Assembly (NCBI GenBank): GCA_963817635.1
Contig: CAWFPR010000032.1
Span: 209,756 to 273,755 of the forward strand
Length of the DNA stretch: 64,000 bases
Source: CAWFPR01 sp963817635
Lineage (GTDB): Bacteria; Acidobacteriota; Vicinamibacteria; Vicinamibacterales; 2-12-FULL-66-21
Direction: 5' to 3'
Part shown: piece by piece, positions 50,594 through 58,563 of the stretch
Layout of the letters: every line of letters starts with the position of its first letter
Numbering within the stretch: the first letter of the stretch is position 1
Notes under the pieces: model-generated
The model's input: the letters and a program-made list of their open reading frames with translations, nothing else
The model's database searches: none
Told to the model about the DNA's origin: nothing
Made by a program: the position numbers and the translations under genes

Positions 50594-51556
50594 CTAGTAG
50601 TAGATGACGGCGCCGGACGGAACCTTGATCGGCGTGCGGCCGAAAACCTCGTTCAGGTAGCTGGCGACGTTCGGCGCGAACTCCCCGCCGGGCCCTTTCT
50701 CCGCTGTCATCGCCAGCACCACCGATGGCCGCGCGCCGAGGTGTTCCCCGGCGAGGCGGCTCAGGCTGTCCATCCCCATCGTCTTCCACGCGCCGGCCGG
50801 GTAGTGCCATGTCACGCCTGCGGGGCACCGTGCGGAGTCCCCGGCGAACACCGCGTCGATGTGCGCGGCCACGTCGCGGCGGTACCGTCCCCCGGGTGAG
50901 GCCTCCGCGGTGACGCGGAGGACGGTGCAGGTCTGCTCGTGCAGGTGCTGGGCTGCGAGGTCGGCCAGGGTGAGCATCCCGAGGGACTTCCACGACCGCG
51001 GCCCGCTGTCGCCTGCGCGGATGGCCTTGGCCAGCTTGATGATGGCGGGTCGCTGGGCGGCGCGCACCGAGCCGGGACACGAGAAATGCCCGCCCCACGC
51101 CTGGCCGCCGTCGGAGTGCAGGATGAGGCCCCGGCCGTGCACGTTGTCGGTGACCTGGAGGGGGAACCCGTCGTACGCCGAGCATGCTTCGAGGATCTGC
51201 GCGAACGTGGTGAGCTGCGCCTGCGTCAGGGGCACCGAGGGATGAGTGCGGTCCTCGTCCTCAATGCCCCGGAATGAGTCGTTGCCGGCGGCCTGTGACC
51301 ATGCGGAAAGCCCGCGCCCTACCGGCACGTACTGGTGGCAGGAGCCGTCCTGCGCGATCCAGAAGAACGCGGAAACGCTGTTTGCCCGGTTCATGAACGT
51401 GGCGACGGTTCCGGCCTCGTATCCGGCCTCGGTGTGCATGACGACGCCGCGGCCGGTGCCGAACCCGGTTCCGTGGTTCGGGCTGAACAGGTGGGTGATG
51501 CGGATCGGGCCCTGAAGCCATCCGCTGGAGTCGAAGTGGCATTTCAGATTGGACAT
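50594..51556 (-). CDS. N-acetylmuramoyl-L-alanine amidase (endolysin)
   Basis: 320 aa. The amidase_2 (PGRP) fold has zinc ligands His41 (VVMHTEAGY), His157 and Cys160 (WGGHFSCPG). The C-terminus holds two repeats of about 52 residues (189-240 and 257-308), each with WK(S/T)(L/M)GM...LA..HL and TAE..PGG, probably cell-wall binding. No signal peptide, so export depends on a holin. It splits the amide bond between sugar and peptide of the host wall. Confidence 0.9.
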   Translation of the reverse strand: MSNLKCHFDSSGWLQGPIRITHLFSPNHGTGFGTGRGVVMHTEAGYEAGTVATFMNRANSVSAFFWIAQDGSCHQYVPVGRGLSAWSQAAGNDSFRGIEDEDRTHPSVPLTQAQLTTFAQILEACSAYDGFPLQVTDNVHGRGLILHSDGGQAWGGHFSCPGSVRAAQRPAIIKLAKAIRAGDSGPRSWKSLGMLTLADLAAQHLHEQTCTVLRVTAEASPGGRYRRDVAAHIDAVFAGDSARCPAGVTWHYPAGAWKTMGMDSLSRLAGEHLGARPSVVLAMTAEKGPGGEFAPNVASYLNEVFGRTPIKVPSGAVIYY

Positions 51557-51660
51557 GTCTGGTGTCCCCTATGCTTTCCCGTGCTGGGCCTGTGGATGCT
51601 CTCGAGGGTGTTCAGGTCTGGCGGGTCCCGGCGGCGGTCACTCGCCGCCGGGACGCCAAG

Positions 51661-51920
51661 TCAAGGGGGTTCTTCCGGCGGCCTGGTGACGAGCGTCTTC
51701 GCCTGCCGGGCCATCGGCCGCGGGGCGAGCGCAGCCGCCGTGATGTGCGCCTTGAGGGCCTTGTGCAGCCGTTCGTTCTGGACGAGTAGTTCCACGTGGT
51801 GGGCGATCATCCGGGCCCGGATCCGCCACCACGCCGCACCGACGCAGACCAGTGACGCCAGCGAGGTTTGGCCAGATCTGCCCGTGCGGGCAAGCCGAAA
51901 TAGTAGGCCAGGACGCTCAC
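51661..51920 (-). CDS. Small phage membrane/coiled protein, frameshifted
   Basis: About 85 aa over two frames. GTG 51920 overlaps the preceding stop (GTGA). SVLAYYFGLPARA leads, after a frame change near 51,875, to TSLASLVCVGAAWWRIRARMIAHHVELLVQNERLHKALKAHITAAALAPRP, a hydrophobic helix plus a basic coiled tail. The end is TLVTRPPEEPP. Probably a small virion or membrane protein; unknown function. Confidence 0.5.
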
Positions 51921-52075
51921 GGTCGGCGCGGCCACCCGGGGAGCACCGCCGACAGTGCCGGCAGCGCGAGGCCGATGAGAGCGAACGTCTCCGGGCTCAC
52001 GGTCCCGTGGCCGACCCGGAGCAGGTCGATGGCCAGGGCGATGGCGAAGAAGACGGCAGCGGCGATAGCGAGCAT
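51917..52075 (-). CDS. Tiny two-helix membrane protein
   Basis: 52 aa. LAIAAAVFFAIALAIDLLRVG and TFALIGLALPALSAVLPG form two hydrophobic segments, a hairpin with a short basic tail (WPRRP). Proteins of this layout are frequent next to lysis genes in actinophages, and it could be a holin partner. GGGAG lies before ATG 52075. Confidence 0.6.
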   Translation of the reverse strand: MLAIAAAVFFAIALAIDLLRVGHGTVSPETFALIGLALPALSAVLPGWPRRP

Positions 52076-52090
52076 GGTCACGCTCCCCTT

Positions 52091-52667
52091 TCAGGCGGCG
52101 ACGAGCTTCCCGCGGCGGATGTGCCCGTTCCATGGCCGGTAACGGTCCTGGACGTCCAGGGCCGGGGTGACCGTGATCGCGGGTGGTGTCCCGGTGACAT
52201 CCCAGTGGGGGCGCGTGTGGTCGCCGTCGGCCGCTGCCCGGTCGTTCGTTGACCAGTAGGTCCCGTTGGGGAGGAAGACGAGCCACGCTGGGGGCCTGCC
52301 GGGGACGTCGCGCCACGGGGCGCGGATCATCGCGCCGGGCGGTCCTGCCCACGCGCCGACACCCCACGCAAACCGGTGGCCTGCCGCCTTCGTACCACGA
52401 CTGTTCGCACACCTGCCAGTCGTCGTACTCGCTGAAGGCATCCCCGCAGCTGCATTTGCGGGGCCAGCGGACGTCGGCACGTGACACCCGGTCGCATGTC
52501 AGCGGCTTGCGGCCGGACTCGTCGGGGGGTGTTTCCCGGGCGTCCTCGTCGATGACGGCGGACACGTCATGCTGGTGGGCGGTGGGGTCGTACCGGAGCC
52601 GGTAGCGGCGCAGTACGAGGCGGCACCGGCCGGTCGGCTCGGCGACGAACAGGGGGATGGCGGTCAA
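52091..52667 (-). CDS. DUF6527-like phage protein, frameshifted
   Basis: About 191 aa over two frames (change near 52,385). RKCSCGDAFSEYDDWQVCEQSWYEGG has a CxC pair. APWRDVPGRPPAWLVFLPNGTYWSTNDR and HWDVTGTPPAITVTPALDVQDRYRPWNGHIRRGKLV resemble DUF6527-type phage proteins (similar 'sGtpPaitVtPS...WHGxIxxGxL' ending). Function unknown, common in actinophages. Assignment by motif memory only. Confidence 0.6.
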
Positions 52668-52822
52668 TCCGGCCCTCCCTGCCCGTTTTCCAGCCGCCCG
52701 ATACGGGTCCCGTGTTCGGCGAACCTGACCTCATCCTTGCGTCCGTGCCGGATCCAGGCGACGCCGTTGACTATGGCGGTGAACAGGCCCGCGATCGCCG
52801 TGATCCACGCGGGGACGGTCAA
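52664..52822 (-). CDS. Tiny membrane protein, TTG start
   Basis: 52 aa. TTG 52822 overlaps the stop of the gene before (TTGA) and no other start fits. LTVPAWITAIAGLFTAIVNGVAWIRHGRKDEVRFAEHGTRIGRLENGQGGPD is one helix and a charged tail. The helix with Gly/Ile face and the charged tail is a pinholin-like layout. Its stop overlaps the next ATG by 4 bases. Confidence 0.5.
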   Translation of the reverse strand: MTVPAWITAIAGLFTAIVNGVAWIRHGRKDEVRFAEHGTRIGRLENGQGGPD

Positions 52823-53163
52823 GACGGCCCCCCTTCGCTGTCCTCGAAGTACCGCCGCCGGGTGCGCCTGCCCCGCCACTGGACCCGGATCAGGACGCTG
52901 GTGATCCACCAGATGCCCGCGATGGCGACCGTGACCGCGGCGACCTGGAACCATGAGAACGGCTCGCTGGTGGTCGTGGACAGCCCGAACGGGTGCCGGA
53001 GTACCAGGGCCAGCGTGACGAGCCAGAAACCTGAGGACGTGACCATGAGGGCACGGCCGGCCGGGTTCTTGAACCAGGGGGCCAGCAGCATATATAGCAC
53101 GATGAAGACGGTCAGCGAGGCGAGGCTGGTGACGAACGCGATGCTGGTGAGGACGCCGGGCAT
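52819..53163 (-). CDS. Membrane protein, paralog of the next gene
   Basis: 114 aa with three helices (FVTSLASLTVFIVLYMLLAPWF, RALMVTSSGFWLVTLALVLRHPFGL, WFQVAAVTVAIAGIWWITSVLI) and a basic tail (RVQWRGRRTRRRYFE). The layout 'NPAGRALMVxSxGF...LxxPFGL' also appears in the next gene. Actinophage genomes often carry two such genes; a holin-associated or superinfection role is possible but not shown. Confidence 0.65.
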   Translation of the reverse strand: MPGVLTSIAFVTSLASLTVFIVLYMLLAPWFKNPAGRALMVTSSGFWLVTLALVLRHPFGLSTTTSEPFSWFQVAAVTVAIAGIWWITSVLIRVQWRGRRTRRRYFEDSEGGPS

Positions 53164-53498
53164 CAGGCGGCGTCCTCCGGCGGCGCCCGTCGTTCCCGCC
53201 ACTGGATCTTGATCACGAACCAGGTCCGCCACCATGTGGCGAGGCCGACTATCGCGATGGATGCGACGTAGTAATAGGCGAAACCGATGCTTGTCAGGGT
53301 CAACCCGAACAGGCGGTGCAGCACCGACGGGCCGAGCGCGAGCGCCAGCCCGGCGTCCAGGGTGATGAGCGCCCGGCCGATCTCGGTCCGGTAGCCCCGC
53401 GCCAGCAGCACGTAGACGAGCAGGAACGCCACCGACGCGGCGCACGCGAAGAACACCACGTCGTTACTGAGGTCGGCGAGCAGTTGCGCCTGGCTCAT
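53163..53498 (-). CDS. Membrane protein, paralog of the previous gene
   Basis: 111 aa, three helices (DVVFFACAASVAFLLVYVLLA, GRALITLDAGLALALGPSVLHRLFGL, FAYYYVASIAIVGLATWWRTWF), then a basic tail VIKIQWRERRAPP. The same order of elements as in the 52819 gene (EIGRALITLD.. RLFGLT) marks a tandem duplication. TGATG couples the two. Confidence 0.65.
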   Translation of the reverse strand: MSQAQLLADLSNDVVFFACAASVAFLLVYVLLARGYRTEIGRALITLDAGLALALGPSVLHRLFGLTLTSIGFAYYYVASIAIVGLATWWRTWFVIKIQWRERRAPPEDAA

Positions 53499-53752
53499 GG
53501 CTGCCGCCCTCCGCGATGCACGCTGTCGAGGATCAGCTCGGCGAGGTGGTTGCGTTCCCGCATGGCGCGGAGCTCGGAGATGATGGTGCGCTGTTCGTGG
53601 GCGGCTTGCGCTGCCGCGCCGGCGTGGACCTCGGTGGCTGAGGCGAGCCGTTCGCTGGCTTCGGCGCCGGCGGTGACCGCTGCGGCTGCCGCGGCGGCGG
53701 CTGCGCTGTCCTCGCCGCCCCGGGGTGCCTTCTTCTTACGCGGGAGGCGCAT
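53495..53752 (-). CDS. Small Ala-rich phage protein (DUF7620-like)
   Basis: 85 aa. Basic start (RLPRKKKAPRGGED) followed by A-repeats and TEVHAGAAAQAAHEQRTIISELRAMRERNHLAELI. It matches the outline of small helical proteins before holins in mycobacteriophages. Coupled to the next gene by ATGA. Confidence 0.5.
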   Translation of the reverse strand: MRLPRKKKAPRGGEDSAAAAAAAAAVTAGAEASERLASATEVHAGAAAQAAHEQRTIISELRAMRERNHLAELILDSVHRGGRQP

Positions 53753-54059
53753 CGATGATCCTCTTCCGGCGGAGGTCTTCGAGTAGTGCGGTGGCGAGTT
53801 TCGCGGTTTCTACGGCGGCGTCGGCGCGCTGGGCCTGGACCATCGCGGCGGCGCGGAGCTCGTCGTTCGCCTTGCGTTCGGTTTCCCTGGCGCCCCGTTC
53901 GCCTTCGTAGGCGGCTTTCCAGTTGTCGGCGTCCTTTTCGATCCGTTTCACTTCCTGTCCGGTGCGGAGGATGCCGCTGAGGATCAGGACGACGATGATC
54001 GCGGTGCCGCTGCCTGCTGAGGCGAGGACGGTGCTGAGGATGCTGGAGTCGACCACCAC
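53736..54059 (-). CDS. Phage membrane protein with coiled coil
   Basis: 107 aa from GTG 54059. One helix (ILSTVLASAGSGTAIIVVLILSGILRTG) and a long charged coiled coil (EVKRIEKDADNWKAAYEGERGARETERKANDELRAAAMVQAQ). This is the shape of Rz-type or tail-anchored spanin-like proteins, though no lipobox is seen. It overlaps the next gene by 17 bases. Confidence 0.58.
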   Translation of the reverse strand: MVVDSSILSTVLASAGSGTAIIVVLILSGILRTGQEVKRIEKDADNWKAAYEGERGARETERKANDELRAAAMVQAQRADAAVETAKLATALLEDLRRKRIIDAPPA

Positions 54060-54075
54060 GCGCGCCCCCCAGTTC

Positions 54076-54434
54076 TCAGCCGGTGGCTTCCACGTACACG
54101 GGCCCGTACGCGATGGTCCCGGTCGCGCCCGTGCCGTCGGTGGCATCAACGTGCCAGAACTTGGTCGCCCGGCACGGGGATCACGCGACCCGTCAATCGT
54201 CAGCGTCGCCAGTCCTCCCGCAGCGTCGGTCACGGTGATCACGCCGTTCGGGCCTGCCGTCTCGGTGATCACGGCTACTGACGGGTCGTCGTCGTCGACG
54301 GCCTCGGATGGCTTGACGTAGGCGACGAGGGTCACGCTGGTGAGGTCGTAGGGCGCGCGGCCAAGCCAGATCGGGTCGAAATCTACGGTGGCGTCCTGGC
54401 CTTCGGGGAGGCGGAGCTGCGCGGCGGTAGCCAT
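54076..54434 (-). CDS. Phage tail-associated protein, frameshifted
   Basis: About 119 aa over two frames (change near 54,165). MATAAQLRLPEGQDATVDFDPIWLGRAPYDLTSVTLVAYVKPSEAVDDDDPSVAVIT, then TKFWHVDATDGTGATGTIAYGPVYVEATG*. It resembles head-tail or tail-completion proteins of actinophages that describe 'allowed values' of a variable (beta-sandwich). Position just after tail fibres fits. Confidence 0.5.
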
Positions 54435-54438
54435 CAGG

Positions 54439-55638
54439 TCACCTCACTGGAACATGGTGAGGCACGAGGACCCATCCGGAGCCGCCGTTGCCGCCCGCCC
54501 CGGACGCGTTGCCGTTCAGCGATGCGCCCGCCGCCTGATCCGCCGGCGCCGGGTTCGCAGCGCGTCGGCCTCGCGGCTGAGCGGCGCGGCGCCGGTCGCG
54601 GCCGCAGACCGGGATGCCGCTGTCGGCCGCAGGTGCCGCTCGGCGAGCGTCGACGGCGCGTCCCGTGCCGGTGATGCGACCGCGACCGCCGGAGCTGTAC
54701 GCTCCGATGCCCGGCCAGGCGATCCGCGCGGTCACGCTGGTGTCCGCCCCGCGCGGACGGTCCTGCGCTGAGACCCCGTGCCGGACGATAAGCCCGGCTG
54801 TCGGACGGGGCGCCGTGGTCAGCCGGAACGCTGGTCGATGCCGGACGCGACCGTGCCGGTAGCCCCGGGGATGGCCAGCCGCGTGCACCGCCGACGGTCT
54901 GCCGGACACCTGCACCGTGGTCCGTCGGCTCAGGTGCGCGGCTGCCCGCCGCCCACGTGATCCGTGTCGCTAGCGCCGACGATGCTCCGTGCCGCCGTGG
55001 CACGCGTGAGCCACTCGTGCTTGCCGCGGTGACCCGGTACGCGCCCGCGTCCGCCGCCGCGCCGACGGTCGACGGTGACGGCGGAGGGTCAGCGTCCGGC
55101 CGCCGACGAACTGCCGGTGCACGATCAGCGGGGCACCCGCGCCGCCTCCGCCGCTCGGTCGTGCGGTGCCGGACGCACCAGACGCGCCGCCGGAGCCGCC
55201 GGCGAGCGACCGGGTCTACGCTCCGGCTGCCTGGTCCGGTGCCGTCCGGTCGGTGGCGAAGCACTGGATTCGCGGTGGCTTTCGCGGTCCCCGTCGTGTT
55301 ACTGGTTCAGGGTGGGCACGTCGCCGGCCTGGATGGCGGTCAGGGTGGTGTGGGTGCCGTCTGACCGGGCGTACGTCCCGGACGTCTGCGTGCCTGTGAG
55401 CGCGTCGAGGGCGGCTTGCTGGGTGGCTTGCCCGGTGCCGCCCTGTGCGACGGGAAGCGCGCGAGGCGAGGTGGGTGCCGGTGACCTGCGGGGCGGCCGA
55501 CGTGCCGCCGATGTCCCCGGCTATCGCCGCAGCGGCGGCGATAGCCGCCGCCTGCGCGGTCAGCACATCAGCGATCGCGTTGTGGTCGTCAACGTGGTGG
55601 TCGTCCCCGGGCGCTCTGTCGTCGGGCGGGATGGACAC
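54439..55638 (-). CDS. Glycine-rich tail fibre protein, heavily frame-broken
   Basis: About 400 aa. The N-terminus MSIPPDDRAPGDDHHVDDHNAIADVLTA is shared with the fibre at 56583. Then comes the fibre segment GTGQATQQAALDALTGTQTSGTYARSDGTHTTLTAIQAGDVPTLNQ. The rest becomes glycine-rich and ends GAGGNGGSGWVLVPHHVPVR, typical of glycine-rich receptor-binding tips. In between, several frame changes scramble 700 bases. Low-complexity GC-rich sequence is error-prone, so the real protein is probably intact. Confidence 0.6.
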
Positions 55639-55653
55639 ACGCTCCTCCTGTCC

Positions 55654-56583
55654 TTAAGGGTGGGGGATGGTCTGGCCCGCGTTCGGCCCGTCGTACCAGC
55701 GGTTGCCCGTCCACACGTCACCGGTGCCGCCGTCCCACGCCGCGGCCGGGTGCCCCTGGTAGCCGCCCTGCGGGTAGTAGACCGTGCTAAACCAGTTGTT
55801 GGTGATCACCACGTTGGAGGTGGTGCCGAACCCGCCGGAGCCCGCGTACAGGGGGTAGCCGCCGCCCGCGAGGAGGTTCCCGTCGACGAGGACGTTCTCG
55901 ATGACGTCGAACGACTGGTTCAGGACGATCGCGCCGGTCTGGTCGGCGCCGACGAGGATCGTGTTGCCGAGAATGTTGAGCTGCTGGCCGTTGGGGTGGC
56001 CGCCGCCGTCGTGGTGGATCCCGTCGAGGTGATCCCCGGCGATGTACCCGATGTCGTGCATGTAGTTCCCGGCGATGGTGCCCTGGTACATCTCGGCGTA
56101 CGTGGAGGCCCAGGACATGTCGCAGCGGAGGACCGCGCAGCCAGTGCTGTTGCCGTAGACGTCCACGATGTTGGTCAGCGCCCGGCCGGGCCCCGCGCTG
56201 GCCCCGAGCAGCGTGCAGTCCGCGACGGTGCAGTTCACGGCGTTACGCAGGCCCACGCAGTTAACGGCGGGATTACCGCCGTTGGCGACCACGCAGTTAC
56301 TCAGGACCGAGTCCTGAATATTGCTGGTGGAGTTCGTCCCGAAGTTCACGGCGCCCGTGATGTTGCAGCCCGTGACGGTGACGTTGTTCGCGCTGATGGT
56401 CACGGTGCCGGGGATGTTGTACCCGGACAGGGTGGCGCCGCTGCCGGTGATTGACGCGGTGGTGCCGTTCCACGTCCACCCGGTCCCGGACGACGGGATC
56501 GTGGTGAGGGACCCGAGGGTCGCGCCGGTATTGCCGGCGCTGGGGAAGGTCACGCCGCCTGCCGCGCCTGCCGGGAGCCTCAT
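55654..56583 (-). CDS. Right-handed beta-helix tailspike protein
   Basis: 309 aa. Repeating short turns (NNVTVTGCNITGAVNFG, SNIQDSVLSNCVVANGGNPAVNCVGLRNAVNCTVADCTLLG) are a parallel beta-helix as in pectate lyases and tailspikes. HLDGIHHDGGGHPNGQQL resembles the catalytic/binding part of such proteins. It starts at MRLPAGAAGGVTFPSAGN. It probably binds or cleaves host polysaccharide. Its ATG overlaps the fibre stop by one base. Confidence 0.78.
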   Translation of the reverse strand: MRLPAGAAGGVTFPSAGNTGATLGSLTTIPSSGTGWTWNGTTASITGSGATLSGYNIPGTVTISANNVTVTGCNITGAVNFGTNSTSNIQDSVLSNCVVANGGNPAVNCVGLRNAVNCTVADCTLLGASAGPGRALTNIVDVYGNSTGCAVLRCDMSWASTYAEMYQGTIAGNYMHDIGYIAGDHLDGIHHDGGGHPNGQQLNILGNTILVGADQTGAIVLNQSFDVIENVLVDGNLLAGGGYPLYAGSGGFGTTSNVVITNNWFSTVYYPQGGYQGHPAAAWDGGTGDVWTGNRWYDGPNAGQTIPHP

Positions 56584-58553
56584 TAGCTGATACCCGCCCA
56601 GATGGCCACGGCGTTGGTGGCGGTGTTGCTGGAGACCGTCAGGGACGGCAGGGTCGAGACGCCGGAGGAGCCGTTGACGGCGAACCGGAGGTTCGCGGCG
56701 GCGGACTGGACGCTGGGGGCCTGGGCCGGGTGGTAGAAACTCGGCGACGTCAGCCCGTTCTGGACGAAGCCGACCCAGTAGTAGCCGGCACTCAGGGCTG
56801 TAGGTGACGACAGGTCCACCTGGATGAAGCCCGCTGAGCCGGTCAGGGCGGCGCCGATGTCCGCGGTGCTTCCCAGGGGGCTGCCGCCGGAGGAGGAGTA
56901 GATCCCGGCGTACGTGTTCGTGGACGTGCCGCTACCCGCGGTGTTGGTGTAGAGCCAGATGTGGTTGGCGGTGATGGCGGTCCGCACCTGGACCCTGACC
57001 AGGTACAGCCGCCCGAGCGCGAGGGTGCCCTGGGTGGTGACCATGAGCGGGTCGTACGCGGCGGCGAGCAGGGAAGCGTCACCCGGGGTCCACGGGGTGT
57101 CACCGCCGCCGCCGCCCGCTGCGGCGTACCGGGTGTCCAGCTGGGCTAGCGGCAGGTCATCGGCGAGGGTTGTCCAGTTGCCGCACGTCATCACGACCAC
57201 GGCGGTCCCGGTGTTGGTGAACGTGATCCCGCTGCCCGTGGATGTGGCGGAGACCTGGAAGGTGAACGTCCCCGAGGTCGGGCCGCTCGTGGAGACCACG
57301 TAGTACGGGGTGGCCGCGGACAGCCCGGTCGGCAGCGTCCCCGCGGAGAAGTACACCAGGCGGCCGGCGGCGAACGGCGCCGTCGACGTCGAGATGGTGA
57401 GGTTCGCGGATCCGCCGCTCATCACCGTGACGGTTGACGGGGAACTGGCCGGGTTGTAGGCCATCAGCTGCCCTTGCCCGGTCAGCGCGAGCGACGCCGA
57501 CGTGGCATAGGAGCCCGAGGTCCACCCGGTGGCGCGGCCGATGATGTCCGGGGCGGTCGGCTGGACCGTCACCGTGTGCGAGGACGCCGTGCTGATCATC
57601 TTCACGGCGGCGAGCTGCCCGGCGAACGCCCCGGCGGGGAGGGTCGCGGTGACGTTGTTGGCGGTGGCGTCTACCGGGGTGAGCTGCCCGAGCGTCGCGG
57701 TGACGGTGCTTGCGGTGACCACGGCGCCGGGGGGGACCAGCCCGGCCCACGCGTTCGGCGTCGAGGTCCCCTGGGAGGTCAGGAACGTCCCCGCGACCCC
57801 GGCCGCGCTGAGTCCGGTACCGCCGCTGGTGACGGCCAGCGGCAGCGACGGCGCCGCGGTGACCTGCGCCGCATACCAGGTGGTGCCGTTGTCCGGGCTG
57901 GTGAACGTGAAGACGCCCACGCCGGACGCCGGCACCGACGGGGCTGACCCGCCGATCCATGTCACTGTCGGCCAGGTGACCGTCCACGGCCCCCCGGACT
58001 GGACCGTGTACAGCACGATCGACACCTCGTTGCCCGCTGATGCGCCGGACAGCGCGAGGGTGACGCTGTTCCCGGTGAGGGTCAGTATCACCGCGGCGTA
58101 CGAGGCCGCGTTGAGTGTCACGGTGCCGGACCCGGCGGAGGTCGTCTGGACGGCGGTGACGCCGCCTCCGCCGCCTGAGCCGTTCGACGCGGCGGTGAGC
58201 CGCCCGTCCGCCCCGACGGTGAGGTTCGCGTTGGTGTAGCTGCCTGCCGTGACCGCTGTCGCGGCCAGGGTCGGGGACGGGTAGGTGCCGGCCAGCGAGC
58301 CGCCCGCGGACCCGTTCGGCGGCAACGCGGAGGGTATCTGCCCGAACGCCGCGGCGTCACTGCTGGCGGACCCGTTGGTCAGGCCGGTGACCTTGTGGGA
58401 GCCCATCGCGATAGCGCCGGTCATGGTGCCGCCGGCGAGGGGGAGCGAGGCTGCGACCCCGGCGGCGAGCGTGGTCAGCTCATCGCTTATCTGGTTGTGG
58501 TCGGTGATGTGCCCGGTGTCGCCCGGTGCCCTGGTGTCGGGAGGAATCGGCAC
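56583..58553 (-). CDS. Large phage tail fibre protein
   Basis: 656 aa from GTG 58553 with AAAGGAGAAACC upstream. The N-terminal VPIPPDTRAPGDTGHITDHNQISDEL matches the 55638 gene. Fibre features: LAGGTMTGAIAMGSHKVTGLTNGSASSDAAAFGQIPSAL, YPSPTLAAT, TSGGTGLSAAGVAGTFLTSQGTSTPNAWA. The C-terminus has jelly-roll-like strands (NHIWLYTNTAGSG, YYWVGFVQNGL). It is likely one of the host-contacting fibres. Confidence 0.8.
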   Translation of the reverse strand: MPIPPDTRAPGDTGHITDHNQISDELTTLAAGVAASLPLAGGTMTGAIAMGSHKVTGLTNGSASSDAAAFGQIPSALPPNGSAGGSLAGTYPSPTLAATAVTAGSYTNANLTVGADGRLTAASNGSGGGGGVTAVQTTSAGSGTVTLNAASYAAVILTLTGNSVTLALSGASAGNEVSIVLYTVQSGGPWTVTWPTVTWIGGSAPSVPASGVGVFTFTSPDNGTTWYAAQVTAAPSLPLAVTSGGTGLSAAGVAGTFLTSQGTSTPNAWAGLVPPGAVVTASTVTATLGQLTPVDATANNVTATLPAGAFAGQLAAVKMISTASSHTVTVQPTAPDIIGRATGWTSGSYATSASLALTGQGQLMAYNPASSPSTVTVMSGGSANLTISTSTAPFAAGRLVYFSAGTLPTGLSAATPYYVVSTSGPTSGTFTFQVSATSTGSGITFTNTGTAVVVMTCGNWTTLADDLPLAQLDTRYAAAGGGGGDTPWTPGDASLLAAAYDPLMVTTQGTLALGRLYLVRVQVRTAITANHIWLYTNTAGSGTSTNTYAGIYSSSGGSPLGSTADIGAALTGSAGFIQVDLSSPTALSAGYYWVGFVQNGLTSPSFYHPAQAPSVQSAAANLRFAVNGSSGVSTLPSLTVSSNTATNAVAIWAGIS

Positions 58554-58563
58554 GGTTTCTCCT

